Under the pieces are notes generated by a model that worked only from the letters and a program-made list of their open reading frames with translations, was not told where the DNA came from and did no database searches. Below, in pieces: positions 1-7,741 of a stretch of 21,383 nt of DNA; within the stretch, counting starts at the first letter, position 1; every line of letters begins with the position of its first letter. The position numbers and the translations under genes are program-made. The DNA is from Oscillospiraceae bacterium. GTDB lineage: Bacteria > Bacillota > Clostridia > Oscillospirales > Oscillospiraceae. The DNA is taken from positions 1 through 21,383 of the forward strand of contig JAEDLP010000017.1 of assembly GCA_016295225.1 (NCBI GenBank), read 5' to 3'.

Positions 1-2143
1 ATGCCAGCAGGTCAGCCAGCGCCTCCATGGCGGTGATCTCCTGGGTGCCCAGGGTTTTCAGGATTTCGGTCTGGGCCTGGATGGCGGCCTCGTAGACGGC
101 GATCTCCTGGGAGAAGTCGCCCCCTGCCTCTTCATAGCGGACGAAGAGACTCCGGGTGGCGGCATCCACGTCGGCCTTGGTGAAGCCGATGCCGGTGCCC
201 CAGTACAGGTTGTCCTGGTTGTCCTCACCCCAGAGCATGTCGTCCTGGATGGCGATGACCTCGGGGGAGAAGTACATGGCGTACCACTCCAGCACGTTGT
301 TCACCGTCCAGGCGTACTCATCCACTGCTGTGGCCACGTCGCCGGTCTCCAGGCAGGCGATGATATTCCGGCAGAGCTGGATATTCTCCTGGGGAGCCTC
401 GTGGGGGACGATGGGACGCTCATACATAAGGCCCAGCAGATGCTTCTGGGCGTAGGCGAAGGCCTCCAGGTTCTGGTCGGTGAGTTCCTTACCCTGGGCC
501 CGGAGGTCGGCTATGGCCTCGGTGTCATTCTGGGCCTGGGCCTCCCGATAGGCGGTGTTGACGGCTTCCACCCGGGCGGTCATTTCCCCGGCGGCGGTCT
601 TCAGCGCCTCCAGGGCAGCCTGGAAGGCGGGGACGTCCACGCCGGCTTCGGCCATCAGGTCCTCGTCCATAGCGGCCAGAATCCGGTCATACTGGGCGGT
701 GAAGTCCAGGTAGAGGGCGGGGGTCTGGTCAATATACATGGCCAGGGCGCCGTAGTACCGGATGTTGAAGTTCATGACGGCTTCGTTGTAGGTGTCCGGG
801 TTGTCGTACTGGCTGTGGTAGATGTCCACATAGAAGGGGAAGACGGTCTCCATGTCCTTCTGCAGCAGGAAGCCGTTTACCGTGGAGGGCACACCGGCGG
901 CGTAGTAGGAGAAGTCGTCAGAGTAGGTGTAGGTCTGGTAGCCCTCGGTGAGAACGCCGTCAGGGAAGCAGCCCTCCGGGTCAGGGGAGTATTCGTAGGT
1001 GTTGGCGAAGTAGTCCAGCATAGTGAACATCTCCGGGGCGGAATAGGTGCTGGTGTAGGTGTCGAACTCGTAGGCAGGCAGCTCAAAGTTCAGGAAGGCC
1101 AGGGTCTTTCCCACCCATTCGGGGTGGGCGTTGTTGATCATCTCCCAGGCGCCCACCGTCCAGTCATACTGGGTGTAGGAGGAGCCCCATTCCTCCGCCC
1201 CGTGGAGGCAGAAGACGATGTCGTTCTCGGGCTGATAGCCGGACTCCACCATGGCCCGGGCCACGGCCAGAACCAGGCCCACGGCGCAGTTGTCGTCCTG
1301 GAAGCCCTGGAAGTGGACGTCGTAGTGGCCGCCCACCAGGATCTGGTGATCGGAGGACTTGCCCTTCAGAACGCCGGTGATGTTATAGGTGGTTCCGGCG
1401 TCCTTCTCCACCTGGTTGTCCACGGTGAGGGTGGCGGTGACGGGGCCGTTGGCCAGCTTCTCCTGGATCTCCCGGGAATCCGCCACGCCGATGGACAGGG
1501 TGGGGATGTTGTCCGGGCCGCAGATATCCTGGCAGTTCAGGGCGTCGTCGGCGATCTGGGAGAAGCCGCCCACGTTGGCGGCCAGGATGGCCGCAGCCCC
1601 CTGGTGCTCGGCCTCCAGCATGGGATAGGTGATCCACCAGTCGCTTCTCTGGTCGATGTCAATGAGGACGATCTTTCCGGTGACGTCCACGTTTTCATAG
1701 TCCCACATGGTCCCCTTTTCCAGGTAGACCACCTCGGCGGTGATTCCCTCGGGGGGCGTGGAGGCGGTGGCGTAGGAGTAGACGGGGTATTCCTTGCCGT
1801 CCACGGTGAAGCTGGCGCCGTTGAACTGCCAGCGGTCGCAGGGGGCGGCCACCTTTTCCACGTCGGTCAGGCCGATCTCCTCCATCTGCTGGGCCAGATA
1901 GTCCGCGGCGGCGTGCTCTGCGTCGCTGCCGGCGGTCCGGCCGCCCAGCTCGGCGTTGAAGAAGTCCGGGTTGGTGGTGAGCTCCATGGCGATGTCATAG
2001 GCGAAGTCGGGGGAGACAGCCTCCAGATACCGGTTGTAGGACTCCTCCGGGGAGGAGACGGCGGCTGGGGTCTCTGTCTGGCCGCAGGCGGTCAGGCCCA
2101 GCAGCATGGAGATCAGGAGCAGTGCGGTCAATTTCTCTCTCAA
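1..2143 (-). CDS. M28-family zinc aminopeptidase lipoprotein, 3' end outside window
   Basis: Secreted, membrane-anchored metallopeptidase, probably releasing amino acids from peptides outside the cell. I translated 714 codons from a TTG start; an AGGAGG sits 8 nt upstream and no ATG fits as well. Residues 1-20 form a lipoprotein signal ending in LLGLTAC, with Cys20 as the lipid anchor. Residues about 130-240 resemble a protease-associated (PA) insert. M28 metal and catalytic motifs follow: GGHYDVH (His273, Asp275), QDDN near 283, HGAEEWGS (Glu317/318) and YHSQYD (His443). A helical Ala/Glu-rich tail of over 200 residues continues past the catalytic domain to the window edge. I found no stop or frameshift. 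The specific substrate is unknown. The gene has its own promoter and a long terminator-containing leader, so it is probably regulated separately from the hup operon upstream. Confidence 0.9.
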   Translation of the reverse strand, partial: MREKLTALLLISMLLGLTACGQTETPAAVSSPEESYNRYLEAVSPDFAYDIAMELTTNPDFFNAELGGRTAGSDAEHAAADYLAQQMEEIGLTDVEKVAAPCDRWQFNGASFTVDGKEYPVYSYATASTPPEGITAEVVYLEKGTMWDYENVDVTGKIVLIDIDQRSDWWITYPMLEAEHQGAAAILAANVGGFSQIADDALNCQDICGPDNIPTLSIGVADSREIQEKLANGPVTATLTVDNQVEKDAGTTYNITGVLKGKSSDHQILVGGHYDVHFQGFQDDNCAVGLVLAVARAMVESGYQPENDIVFCLHGAEEWGSSYTQYDWTVGAWEMINNAHPEWVGKTLAFLNFELPAYEFDTYTSTYSAPEMFTMLDYFANTYEYSPDPEGCFPDGVLTEGYQTYTYSDDFSYYAAGVPSTVNGFLLQKDMETVFPFYVDIYHSQYDNPDTYNEAVMNFNIRYYGALAMYIDQTPALYLDFTAQYDRILAAMDEDLMAEAGVDVPAFQAALEALKTAAGEMTARVEAVNTAYREAQAQNDTEAIADLRAQGKELTDQNLEAFAYAQKHLLGLMYERPIVPHEAPQENIQLCRNIIACLETGDVATAVDEYAWTVNNVLEWYAMYFSPEVIAIQDDMLWGEDNQDNLYWGTGIGFTKADVDAATRSLFVRYEEAGGDFSQEIAVYEAAIQAQTEILKTLGTQEITAMEALADLLA

Positions 2144-2179
2144 TGATGGTTCCTCCTAAAAATAGAATGAAAAATATAT

Positions 2180-2215
2180 AAAAAACAGGCGGCACGTCGG
2201 GAAACGTGTCGCCTG
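2180..2215 (-). terminator. Intrinsic terminator within the peptidase leader
   Basis: On the minus strand a 12-nt arm (2204-2215) pairs with 2186-2197 with one A.C mismatch around a 6-nt loop. It is followed directly by six U residues and an AU-rich run. It ends about 40 nt before the peptidase TTG start, so peptidase transcription needs readthrough or antitermination. Confidence 0.8.
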
Positions 2216-2299
2216 GTAAATAACGGATGGCATGGCGCCCTGAAAGGGTGCCGCCGACATACAGAGTCTATCCAGCAAAAATCACAGTTACCACTCTTA

Positions 2300-2322
2300 T
2301 TGACCGTTTCACAAGTTGACCG
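2300..2322. repeat. Two direct copies of TTGACCG spaced 16 bp apart
   Basis: TTGACCG occurs at 2300-2306 and 2316-2322 inside the peptidase leader. It could be a tandem protein-binding site, or part of the RNA fold (the second copy overlaps the AAGTTG/CAACTT hairpin). No regulator can be named. Confidence 0.3.
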
Positions 2323-2520
2323 ATTCCAACTTATAAAATTTGAGCTTTGAACTCAATCAATAAGGCAACAAACGTTGCCAACCCGCACCCGCGGTGCGGT
2401 CCCCGGCTCTTCGACGGGTTTTCGGCATTCGACCCGGCCGTCCGTGTAGCCTTGGCCCTCCTGGCAGAAGGGCGGTCATGATTTTCGACTGGACAGACTC
2501 CAATCACAAATTGTGGGTTG

Positions 2521-2549
2521 AGTATACTCTCCTTTTTTCAAAAATGCAA
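2521..2549 (-). promoter_or_regulatory. Sigma-A type promoter of the M28 peptidase leader
   Basis: On the minus strand: -35 TTGCAT (2544-2549), exactly 17 bp spacer, -10 TATACT (2521-2526). Predicted transcription start is near 2514. It lies just downstream of the hup terminator, as expected for a separate transcription unit. Confidence 0.75.
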
Positions 2550-2582
2550 GTATTTTTTTCGGAGCCTCCCTTCGGTGGAAGA

Positions 2583-2624
2583 AACCCCCGTGGGCTGTCT
2601 CCGAAAAGACGGCTCACGGGGGTT
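2583..2624 (-). terminator. Probable terminator of the punA-mtaD-spoVB-mazG-hup operon
   Basis: Perfect 10-bp arms AACCCCCGTG/CACGGGGGTT (2583-2592 and 2615-2624) with an inner GTCT/AGAC pairing lie 15 nt after the hup stop. The U tract after the stem is poor, so efficiency is uncertain. Confidence 0.55.
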
Positions 2625-2639
2625 GTCCGATTCCTTGGT

Positions 2640-2915
2640 TTACTGATCCACGGCGTCCTTCAGGGCCTTGCCGGCCTTGAAGGTGGGGACCTTGGTGGCG
2701 GGGATGGGGATATCCTCGCCGGTCTTGGGGTTGCGGCCCATGCGCTCGGCGCGGGTCTTGGTCTCAAAGGCGCCGAAACCCACGATCTGGACCTTCTCCT
2801 CCTCAGCCAGGGCCTTGGTGATCAGGTTGATGGCGGCGTTCAGGCCGATCTCCACGTTTTTGCGAGAGAAGCCGGTCTCCTCGGCCACGCTCAGGATCAG
2901 TTCAGTTTTGTTCAT
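2640..2915 (-). CDS. hup: HU-family nucleoid DNA-binding protein
   Basis: Small basic histone-like protein that binds and bends DNA as a dimer and compacts the nucleoid. The 91 residues match the family's usual 90-92 over the full length. The N-terminus MNKTELI begins the helical dimerisation part. The HU signature GFGAFETKTRAERMGRNPKTGE around residues 46-67 forms the start of the DNA-clasping beta arm, and the C-terminus has the usual PTFKAGKALKDAV helix. The ATG is preceded by an AAAGGGA ribosome-binding site. It lies 22 nt after mazG, so it is the last gene of the operon and may also be made from a local promoter. In many Bacillota this spot is followed by an S4-domain gene and yabP; here a terminator and an unrelated peptidase follow. 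Confidence 0.97.
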   Translation of the reverse strand: MNKTELILSVAEETGFSRKNVEIGLNAAINLITKALAEEEKVQIVGFGAFETKTRAERMGRNPKTGEDIPIPATKVPTFKAGKALKDAVDQ

Positions 2916-2937
2916 TGTGTTTTCCCTTTCTCTCTGT

Positions 2938-3747
2938 TCATTCTGTTCTCTGTCCTTTTTCCGGGTGCTTTTCCCGGTTCCAGAGGACCATGAGCTGGTC
3001 CACAGGCAGATCCTTCATGGTCTTGCCTTGGGCGGTGACCGCCGCCTCTACCCCGGCGAACCGGCGGATGAATTTTTCGCAGGTGTCATCCAGAGCTTCC
3101 TCGGCGTCTATCTGGAAGAACCGGGCGATCTTCACCGCTGCGAACAGCAGGTCGCCCAGTTCCTCTTTCACGTTGGTGTTCTGGGCCACAGCTTCCTTCA
3201 GCTCGCCCAGCTCTTCCTCCAGCTTGTCCATGGCGGCCTGGACGTTGGGCCACTCGAACCCGGCCTTCTCCGCTTTGGACTGGATCTTCTCCGCCCGCCA
3301 CAGGCCGGGCAGGCTCCGGGCCACGCTGTTGAGGGTGTCGGCGTCGGTCTTTTGACCCTTCTCCTGGCGCTTGAGTTCCTCCCAGTTCACCAGGACCTCG
3401 TCCACGGAATTGGCTTCCTCCCGGGCGAACACATGGGGGTGGCGGAAGATGAGTTTTTTGCAGATCCCGTCGGCCACGTCGTCCAGGTTGAACCGCCCCG
3501 CATCCTCCTCGATGGAGGCGTGGAAGAGGACCTGGAGGAGAACGTCGCCCAGTTCCTCCTTCATGTGGTCGGGGCTGCCCTCGTCGATGGCCTCGGCCAC
3601 CTCGTAGGCCTCCTCGATGAAGTTTCGGCGGATGCTCTCGTGGGTCTGCTCGATGTCCCAGGGGCAGCCCCCGGGGGCCCGGAGGATGCGGACAATCTCC
3701 CGCAGATCCTCCACGGTATAAGATGGTTTGTATTCAAAATTTATCAT
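2938..3747 (-). CDS. mazG: Nucleoside triphosphate pyrophosphohydrolase MazG
   Basis: Cytosolic all-alpha NTP pyrophosphatase that hydrolyses (d)NTPs to monophosphates plus pyrophosphate and is generally considered a house-cleaning enzyme. At 269 residues it has two tandem MazG domains. The first contains the hallmark GGCPWDIEQTHESI near residue 27 and the Mg-binding pairs EEAYEVAEAID and EELGDVLLQVLFH. The second has EELGELKEA and KEELGDLLFAAVKIARF. It lacks the N-terminal tetrapyrrole-methylase-like domain of B. subtilis YabN and is closer in size to E. coli MazG. The ATG has an AAAGGGA site 6 nt upstream. It lies between spoVB (93 nt upstream) and hup (22 nt downstream), an order common in Clostridia. 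Confidence 0.95.
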   Translation of the reverse strand: MINFEYKPSYTVEDLREIVRILRAPGGCPWDIEQTHESIRRNFIEEAYEVAEAIDEGSPDHMKEELGDVLLQVLFHASIEEDAGRFNLDDVADGICKKLIFRHPHVFAREEANSVDEVLVNWEELKRQEKGQKTDADTLNSVARSLPGLWRAEKIQSKAEKAGFEWPNVQAAMDKLEEELGELKEAVAQNTNVKEELGDLLFAAVKIARFFQIDAEEALDDTCEKFIRRFAGVEAAVTAQGKTMKDLPVDQLMVLWNREKHPEKGQRTE

Positions 3748-3840
3748 AGGATTCCCTTTCCCACAAGCCCTTATGGGGTTTTGTTGTTTTTTATCTTGAT
3801 TCTCAGCTTTTTTACATGGACCGCAGTCCCGGAATCGGGC

Positions 3841-5433
3841 TTATTTCATGCGCAGGAGTCTGGCAATCTTGTCGCCCTTGGGCATGAGGGAGAGGTCGTC
3901 CTTGGACACGGCCCGCAGGAGGATGACCAGGACGCCGTAGACCACCACGCCCACCAGAATGGCGGCGGCCACGCTGAGGGTGTTGCCCAGACGGCCGGCC
4001 AGCAGACCGTAGACCGCCCAGACGGCCCCGCCCATGACCAGGGAGGCGGCCAGGGGCTTCACAAAGACCCGGCGGTACTTGGGGGGATGGGGGGTGACCT
4101 TCTTGATGGCGGCCAGCTCCATGACGGCCACCAGGGAGAAGCACACCAGGGTGCCGATGGGGGCGCCCTTGATGCCCACGGCGGGCTGCTGGACCAGGCA
4201 GAAGTTCACAATGAGCTTCAGCGCGCTGCCGATGGCGATGAACCAGATGGGCAGGGTGGCCCGGCCGTTGGCCTGGAGGATGGCGTTGCACAGGAGCATG
4301 ATACACACGAAGATGGAGGCCACGCCCAGAATGCGCATGCAGGCGGAGGCCACTTCCTGGTTGGTCTCGGGGTAGAGGAGCTGGATCACTGGGCCGCTGA
4401 GAACGGCCAGGCCCACCCCGGCGGGGATGGCCAGCATGGCCCCCACCCGGAGGGCGGATTCAGCAACCTTGCCGGCCCCCAGATGATCCTTGGTGGTGAG
4501 GGCGGCGGAGACCGCCGGCACGATACAGGCTGTCAGGGAAACCATGAAGGAGGAGGGCAGGTTATAGATGGCCACGGCTTTCTGATAGGAGCCGTAGAGG
4601 CTCACGGCCATCTCCTCGCTGTAGCCCAGGGCGCTCTGGAGAAGGTTCTGAACCTGGATGGTGTCGATATAGGTGGTGATGGGCACCACGGAGGCGCTGA
4701 GGGTGATGGGGACCGCGATGACCAGCAGGGACTTCAGAATGCTGCCGGCGGAGTGGGGCCGGTCGTCGCTGAGGGCATGGGCGGGTCGGTTGCGCCGGTG
4801 GTGGCGGAGGATCAGGTAGATCAGGGAGACGAAGCTGCCGGCGGCCACGCCGCCGATGGCTCCGGCGGCGGCGATTTCACTGCCGAAGCCCAGCCGGAGC
4901 AGGTACCAGGCCAGGACCAGGCCCACCACCAGCTTGGCTACGGCCTCGATGACCTGGGAGACCGCCGTGGGGACCATGTCCGAGTGGCCCTGGGCGAAGC
5001 CCCGGTAGGCCGAGACGGTGCACAGGAAGAAGGCGGTCAGGGACATGACCCGGATGGCGGGGGCAGCCATGCTGTCTCCCTGGAGGTTGGCCAGGGGCTG
5101 GGCCCCGAAGAACATGATGGCCGTGGTGACCGAGCCCAGAACGACGAAGGTCAGCAGGCACACCCGGAAGACCCGGTTCACCTGGTTGTGCCTGCCCAGG
5201 GCGTTGGCCTCGGAGATGGTCTTGGACATGGCTACGGGCAGGCCCGCGGTGGAGACCATCAGCAGAAGGTTGAAGACCGAGTAGGCGTTGTTGAAGTGGC
5301 CGAAGCCCACGTCCCCCAGGATGCGGCCCAGGGGGATCTTGTACAGGGCGCCGATGAGCTTGACCACGATGATGCCTATGGCCAGGGTGGCGGCCCCGCC
5401 GAAGAAGGTACTTTTTTGGGATGATTGTTTCAA
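3841..5433 (-). CDS. spoVB: SpoVB/MurJ-like polysaccharide flippase
   Basis: Integral membrane protein of the MOP/MVF flippase superfamily. SpoVB-type members are thought to flip lipid-linked peptidoglycan or polysaccharide precursors and are needed for spore cortex in B. subtilis. The 530 residues are almost entirely hydrophobic segments, consistent with about 14 membrane helices. Family-like N-terminal sequence includes KIPLGRILGDVGFGHFNNAYSV and later GLPVAMSKTISEANALG. I chose the TTG at 5433 because GGAGG lies 8 nt upstream. A GTG at 5448 in the same frame overlaps that Shine-Dalgarno and would have none of its own. The gene starts 18 nt after mtaD, so it is co-transcribed with the nucleoside salvage genes. 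It could instead be a YabM- or YtgP-type paralogue; flippase class is sure, substrate is not. Confidence 0.88.
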   Translation of the reverse strand: MKQSSQKSTFFGGAATLAIGIIVVKLIGALYKIPLGRILGDVGFGHFNNAYSVFNLLLMVSTAGLPVAMSKTISEANALGRHNQVNRVFRVCLLTFVVLGSVTTAIMFFGAQPLANLQGDSMAAPAIRVMSLTAFFLCTVSAYRGFAQGHSDMVPTAVSQVIEAVAKLVVGLVLAWYLLRLGFGSEIAAAGAIGGVAAGSFVSLIYLILRHHRRNRPAHALSDDRPHSAGSILKSLLVIAVPITLSASVVPITTYIDTIQVQNLLQSALGYSEEMAVSLYGSYQKAVAIYNLPSSFMVSLTACIVPAVSAALTTKDHLGAGKVAESALRVGAMLAIPAGVGLAVLSGPVIQLLYPETNQEVASACMRILGVASIFVCIMLLCNAILQANGRATLPIWFIAIGSALKLIVNFCLVQQPAVGIKGAPIGTLVCFSLVAVMELAAIKKVTPHPPKYRRVFVKPLAASLVMGGAVWAVYGLLAGRLGNTLSVAAAILVGVVVYGVLVILLRAVSKDDLSLMPKGDKIARLLRMK

Positions 5434-5451
5434 GGGTCTATCCTCCACAGG

Positions 5452-6756
5452 TTATCCGAAAATCAGGGGCAGGGCGTAGTTCTTCACCTCGAAGTTGATC
5501 TTTTCCAGGTCGAGGGTAAAGAAGGTCCCGTCTTTGTATATGATGTTGCCCCGGGCCATATTCATCACCACGTCCCGTCCGGTGGCGGAATAGACCAGGT
5601 TGTCTGCCACGGAGTGGCAGGGGGTCAGGTTGGGGCGGTGGAAGTCCACCAGGATCAGGTCGGCGGTGTAACCGGCCTCGATTTTACCGGCCTTGCGGCC
5701 CAGGGCTTTTGCCCCGTCGCAGGTGGCCATACGCAGGACATCCATGGGCCGGATGGCCAGGGGGTCCCGGCTCACGCCGGTGTGGATGGTGGCGGCGAAC
5801 TTCATCTCGCCAAAGAGGTCGGTGGCGTTGTTGGAGGAAACGCCGTCGGTCCCCAGGGCGATATTCATCCCGGCTTTCCCCATGGCGGGGATGGGGGCGA
5901 TCCCGGAGCCCAGCTTCAGGTTGGACACCGGGTTGTGGACGCAGGTGATCCCCTTTTGGGCCATGATGGCCCAGTCCTCCGGAGTGGTCCAGACGCAGTG
6001 GGCGGCAATGGCCCGGGTGTCCCACACCCCGTACTGGTCCAGGGTCTGGATGGGGGTCCTGCCGTTGCGGTCCAGGCTGCCCTGGTGCTCGGTCTGGGTC
6101 TCAGAGACGTGCACGTGCATCCCCAGGCCCTTCTTTTGGGCGTAATCCGCCATCCACTTCCACAGGGGAGAATTGGAGGTGTACTCCCCGTGGATGGAGG
6201 CGTCCACCAGAATCTGGCGGTCCCCGGCGTTGTGCCACTCCTCGGTGAGGCGAATCTGATTTTGACAGTCCCCGCAGGTATCGGGGGAGAAGTCCTCAGG
6301 GGCGCCGAAATACACGCCGCCCACGGACAGGTTGGCGGAAATCCCCGCCTCCAGAATGGTCTGGGCGATGGTGGGGGTGTGCATATACATGTCGGCAATG
6401 GTGGTGACACCGTTGGCGATCATCTCGGCCAAGCCCAGGCCGGTGCCCGCAGCCACGGCCCGGTCATCCAGCTTGGCTTCCGCAGGGAAGATCCACTGGT
6501 GGAGCCAGGTCTGGAGGTCGCACCCGCCGCCGTAGCCCCGGAGGAGGGTCATGGGGATGTGGGTGTGGGCGTTGACCAGACCGGGCATGAGGACGTTGCC
6601 GTTGCAGTCCACCTCCTGGTCGAAGGGGCCGTCGGGGCGGACCGTGCCCACGGAGGCGATTTTGTCCCCCTCCACAGCCACAAAGGCATTGTCTAAGATG
6701 GTGCCGGCCTCGTCCATGAGGAGGGCGCGGCAGTTGTGCAGTAAGGTCTTTTTCAT
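5452..6756 (-). CDS. mtaD: 5-methylthioadenosine/S-adenosylhomocysteine deaminase (amidohydrolase)
   Basis: Cytosolic metal-dependent amidohydrolase of the MtaD/TrzN/SsnA group that would deaminate methylthioadenosine, S-adenosylhomocysteine or adenosine to the inosine analogue. The 434 residues are the normal length. Metal ligands are visible: PGLVNAHTHIP (His64, His66), GMHVHVSET (His214/216), AAHCVW (His253) and LGTDGVSSNN (Asp304). The C-terminal segment GYTADLILVDF matches the small beta-sandwich domain. The ATG lies 9 nt after the punA stop, and its AAGGTGA site overlaps that stop codon, suggesting translational coupling. Pairing with a 6-oxopurine type phosphorylase supports a deaminate-first route. 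Guanine deaminase or another adenosine-type deaminase is less likely but not excluded by sequence alone. Confidence 0.87.
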   Translation of the reverse strand: MKKTLLHNCRALLMDEAGTILDNAFVAVEGDKIASVGTVRPDGPFDQEVDCNGNVLMPGLVNAHTHIPMTLLRGYGGGCDLQTWLHQWIFPAEAKLDDRAVAAGTGLGLAEMIANGVTTIADMYMHTPTIAQTILEAGISANLSVGGVYFGAPEDFSPDTCGDCQNQIRLTEEWHNAGDRQILVDASIHGEYTSNSPLWKWMADYAQKKGLGMHVHVSETQTEHQGSLDRNGRTPIQTLDQYGVWDTRAIAAHCVWTTPEDWAIMAQKGITCVHNPVSNLKLGSGIAPIPAMGKAGMNIALGTDGVSSNNATDLFGEMKFAATIHTGVSRDPLAIRPMDVLRMATCDGAKALGRKAGKIEAGYTADLILVDFHRPNLTPCHSVADNLVYSATGRDVVMNMARGNIIYKDGTFFTLDLEKINFEVKNYALPLIFG

Positions 6757-6765
6757 GGCGTCACC

Positions 6766-7590
6766 TTACAGGGCTTCCAGGCAGGCCAGCACCAGGGCGG
6801 AGAATTTCTCCCGGGCGGCCTCGGCGGCGTCCAGGACCTCCTGCTCACTGAGGGGCTGGGGGAGGACCCCGGCGGCCATGTTGGAGACCAGGGTAAAGCC
6901 CAGGATCTCCATGCCGCAGTGACCGGCCACGATGACCTCGGGGACGGTGGACATGCCCACGGCGTCGGCCCCCAGGCTCCGGGCCATGCGGATCTCGGCG
7001 GGGGTCTCGTACTGGGGTCCGGGGAAGTACATGTAGACGCCTTCCTTCAGGTCCAGGTCCAGCTTCCGGGCCTGCTTCCGGGCCAGGTCCTGGAGGGCGG
7101 GGGTGTAGAGGTAGCTGGAGTCGGGGAACCGGGGGCCGAACTCCGGCAGGTTCTCACCCCGGAGGGGGGACTCCAGGAAGAGCTTGATCTGGTCGGTGAT
7201 GAGCATCAGGTCGCCGGCCTTAAACTTCCAGTTGACGCCGCCGGCGGCGTTGGTGACAAAGAGGGTGGCGCAGCCCATGAGCCGGAGGACCCGGATGGCG
7301 TAGACCACCTCCTGGAGGGAGTAGCCCTCGTAGTGGTGCATCCGGCCCTGCATGACGGCCACGGGCTTGCCTGCCAGGGTGCCGAAGACCAGCTGACCCT
7401 TGTGGCCGGGGGCGGTGGAGTGCTTGAAGTGGGGGATGTCCCCGTAGGGGACGACAATGGGGTTTTCCACCACGTCGCCCAGATATCCCAGGCCGGAGCC
7501 CAGGACCATGGCCACCTGGGGCTGGAAACCGCCCAGCTTGGCCCGCAGGAAGGCCGCGCTCTCCTGATAGTGGGCATAGGTAAAGTTCAT
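6766..7590 (-). CDS. punA: Trimeric-type purine nucleoside phosphorylase
   Basis: Cytosolic enzyme that cleaves inosine, guanosine or related nucleosides with phosphate to free base plus (deoxy)ribose 1-phosphate. The 274 residues match the low-molecular-mass trimeric family. Motifs: GSGLG phosphate loop at 31-35, GRMHHYEGY at 82-90, TNAAGG at 113-118, GPQYETPAE with Glu195, VGMSTVPEVI at 211-220, and VSN with Asn237. Glu195 and Asn237 correspond to the 6-oxopurine-binding Glu201/Asn243 of human PNP; methylthioadenosine phosphorylases have Asp at the latter site. I chose ATG 7590, with GGAGG 7 nt upstream, over an in-frame extension to 7653 that runs into the promoter. It is the first gene of a five-gene operon. 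It may act on methylthioinosine made by the adjacent mtaD. Confidence 0.93.
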   Translation of the reverse strand: MNFTYAHYQESAAFLRAKLGGFQPQVAMVLGSGLGYLGDVVENPIVVPYGDIPHFKHSTAPGHKGQLVFGTLAGKPVAVMQGRMHHYEGYSLQEVVYAIRVLRLMGCATLFVTNAAGGVNWKFKAGDLMLITDQIKLFLESPLRGENLPEFGPRFPDSSYLYTPALQDLARKQARKLDLDLKEGVYMYFPGPQYETPAEIRMARSLGADAVGMSTVPEVIVAGHCGMEILGFTLVSNMAAGVLPQPLSEQEVLDAAEAAREKFSALVLACLEAL

Positions 7591-7656
7591 AAGATAACCT
7601 CCGCGTGTATGATGTGCCGGTCCGAGACCGGAGGGAAATTTTAGAGATACCAAAAC

Positions 7657-7685
7657 ATATTACACCCAGGAGAAGTAAAATGCAA
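7657..7685 (-). promoter_or_regulatory. Promoter of the punA operon
   Basis: On the minus strand: -35 TTGCAT (7680-7685), 17-bp spacer, -10 TAATAT (7657-7662), giving a leader of about 60 nt before punA. An imperfect palindrome CCCTT-N7-AAGGG lies just upstream at 7692-7708 and could bind a regulator. I see no purine riboswitch. Confidence 0.72.
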
Positions 7686-7741
7686 TGTTTTCCCTTATTG
7701 TTCAAGGGTTTTTTACATTTGTGAGGGCGGTCTAGCCGATG

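Larger units (their letters stand above)
2144..2520 (-). ncRNA. Structured 5' leader or small RNA of unknown class ahead of the M28 peptidase
   Basis: About 370 nt lie between the -10 box and the peptidase start. The minus-strand RNA contains a series of perfect or near-perfect hairpins: an 8-bp stem at 2455-2473, a 7-bp CCGCACC/GGTGCGG stem followed by a 6-bp GGCAAC/GTTGCC stem, a 6-bp AAGTTG/CAACTT stem, and a GGCG..CGCC stem. They end in an intrinsic terminator at 2180-2215. Promoter, folded RNA and terminator in front of a gene is the layout of a riboswitch, attenuator or independent small RNA. I compared it by eye with T-box, TPP, SAM, FMN, lysine, glycine, cobalamin, c-di-GMP, c-di-AMP, ZTP, THF and fluoride motifs and with RNase P, SRP, tmRNA and 6S, and found no convincing match. 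The class is therefore unassigned. Confidence 0.5.

Noticed and set aside
401..2146. Long plus-strand open frame opposite the M28 peptidase
   Set aside because: It is Gly/Val/His-rich low-complexity protein made by reading the opposite strand of a GC-rich gene. The minus strand carries the full M28 motifs. Similar shadows at 2668-5424, 12311-14848 and 16092-17774 were rejected for the same reason.
2270..2310. T-box-like motif (GAGTGGTAAC on the minus strand) in the peptidase leader
   Set aside because: It only partly resembles the T-box tRNA-acceptor bulge (TGGNACC) and has an extra base. The expected stem I features and specifier loop are not seen upstream, and the downstream gene is not an aminoacyl-tRNA or amino-acid gene.
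3758..3795. Plus-strand terminator-like hairpin with T run between spoVB and mazG
   Set aside because: There is no plus-strand gene to end, the stem has a mismatch and a 2-nt apparent loop, and on the minus strand it has no U tract, so it should not interrupt the operon.
7591..7660. Purine riboswitch upstream of punA
   Set aside because: The leader after the promoter is only about 60 nt and lacks the three-way junction and conserved core of purine riboswitches.
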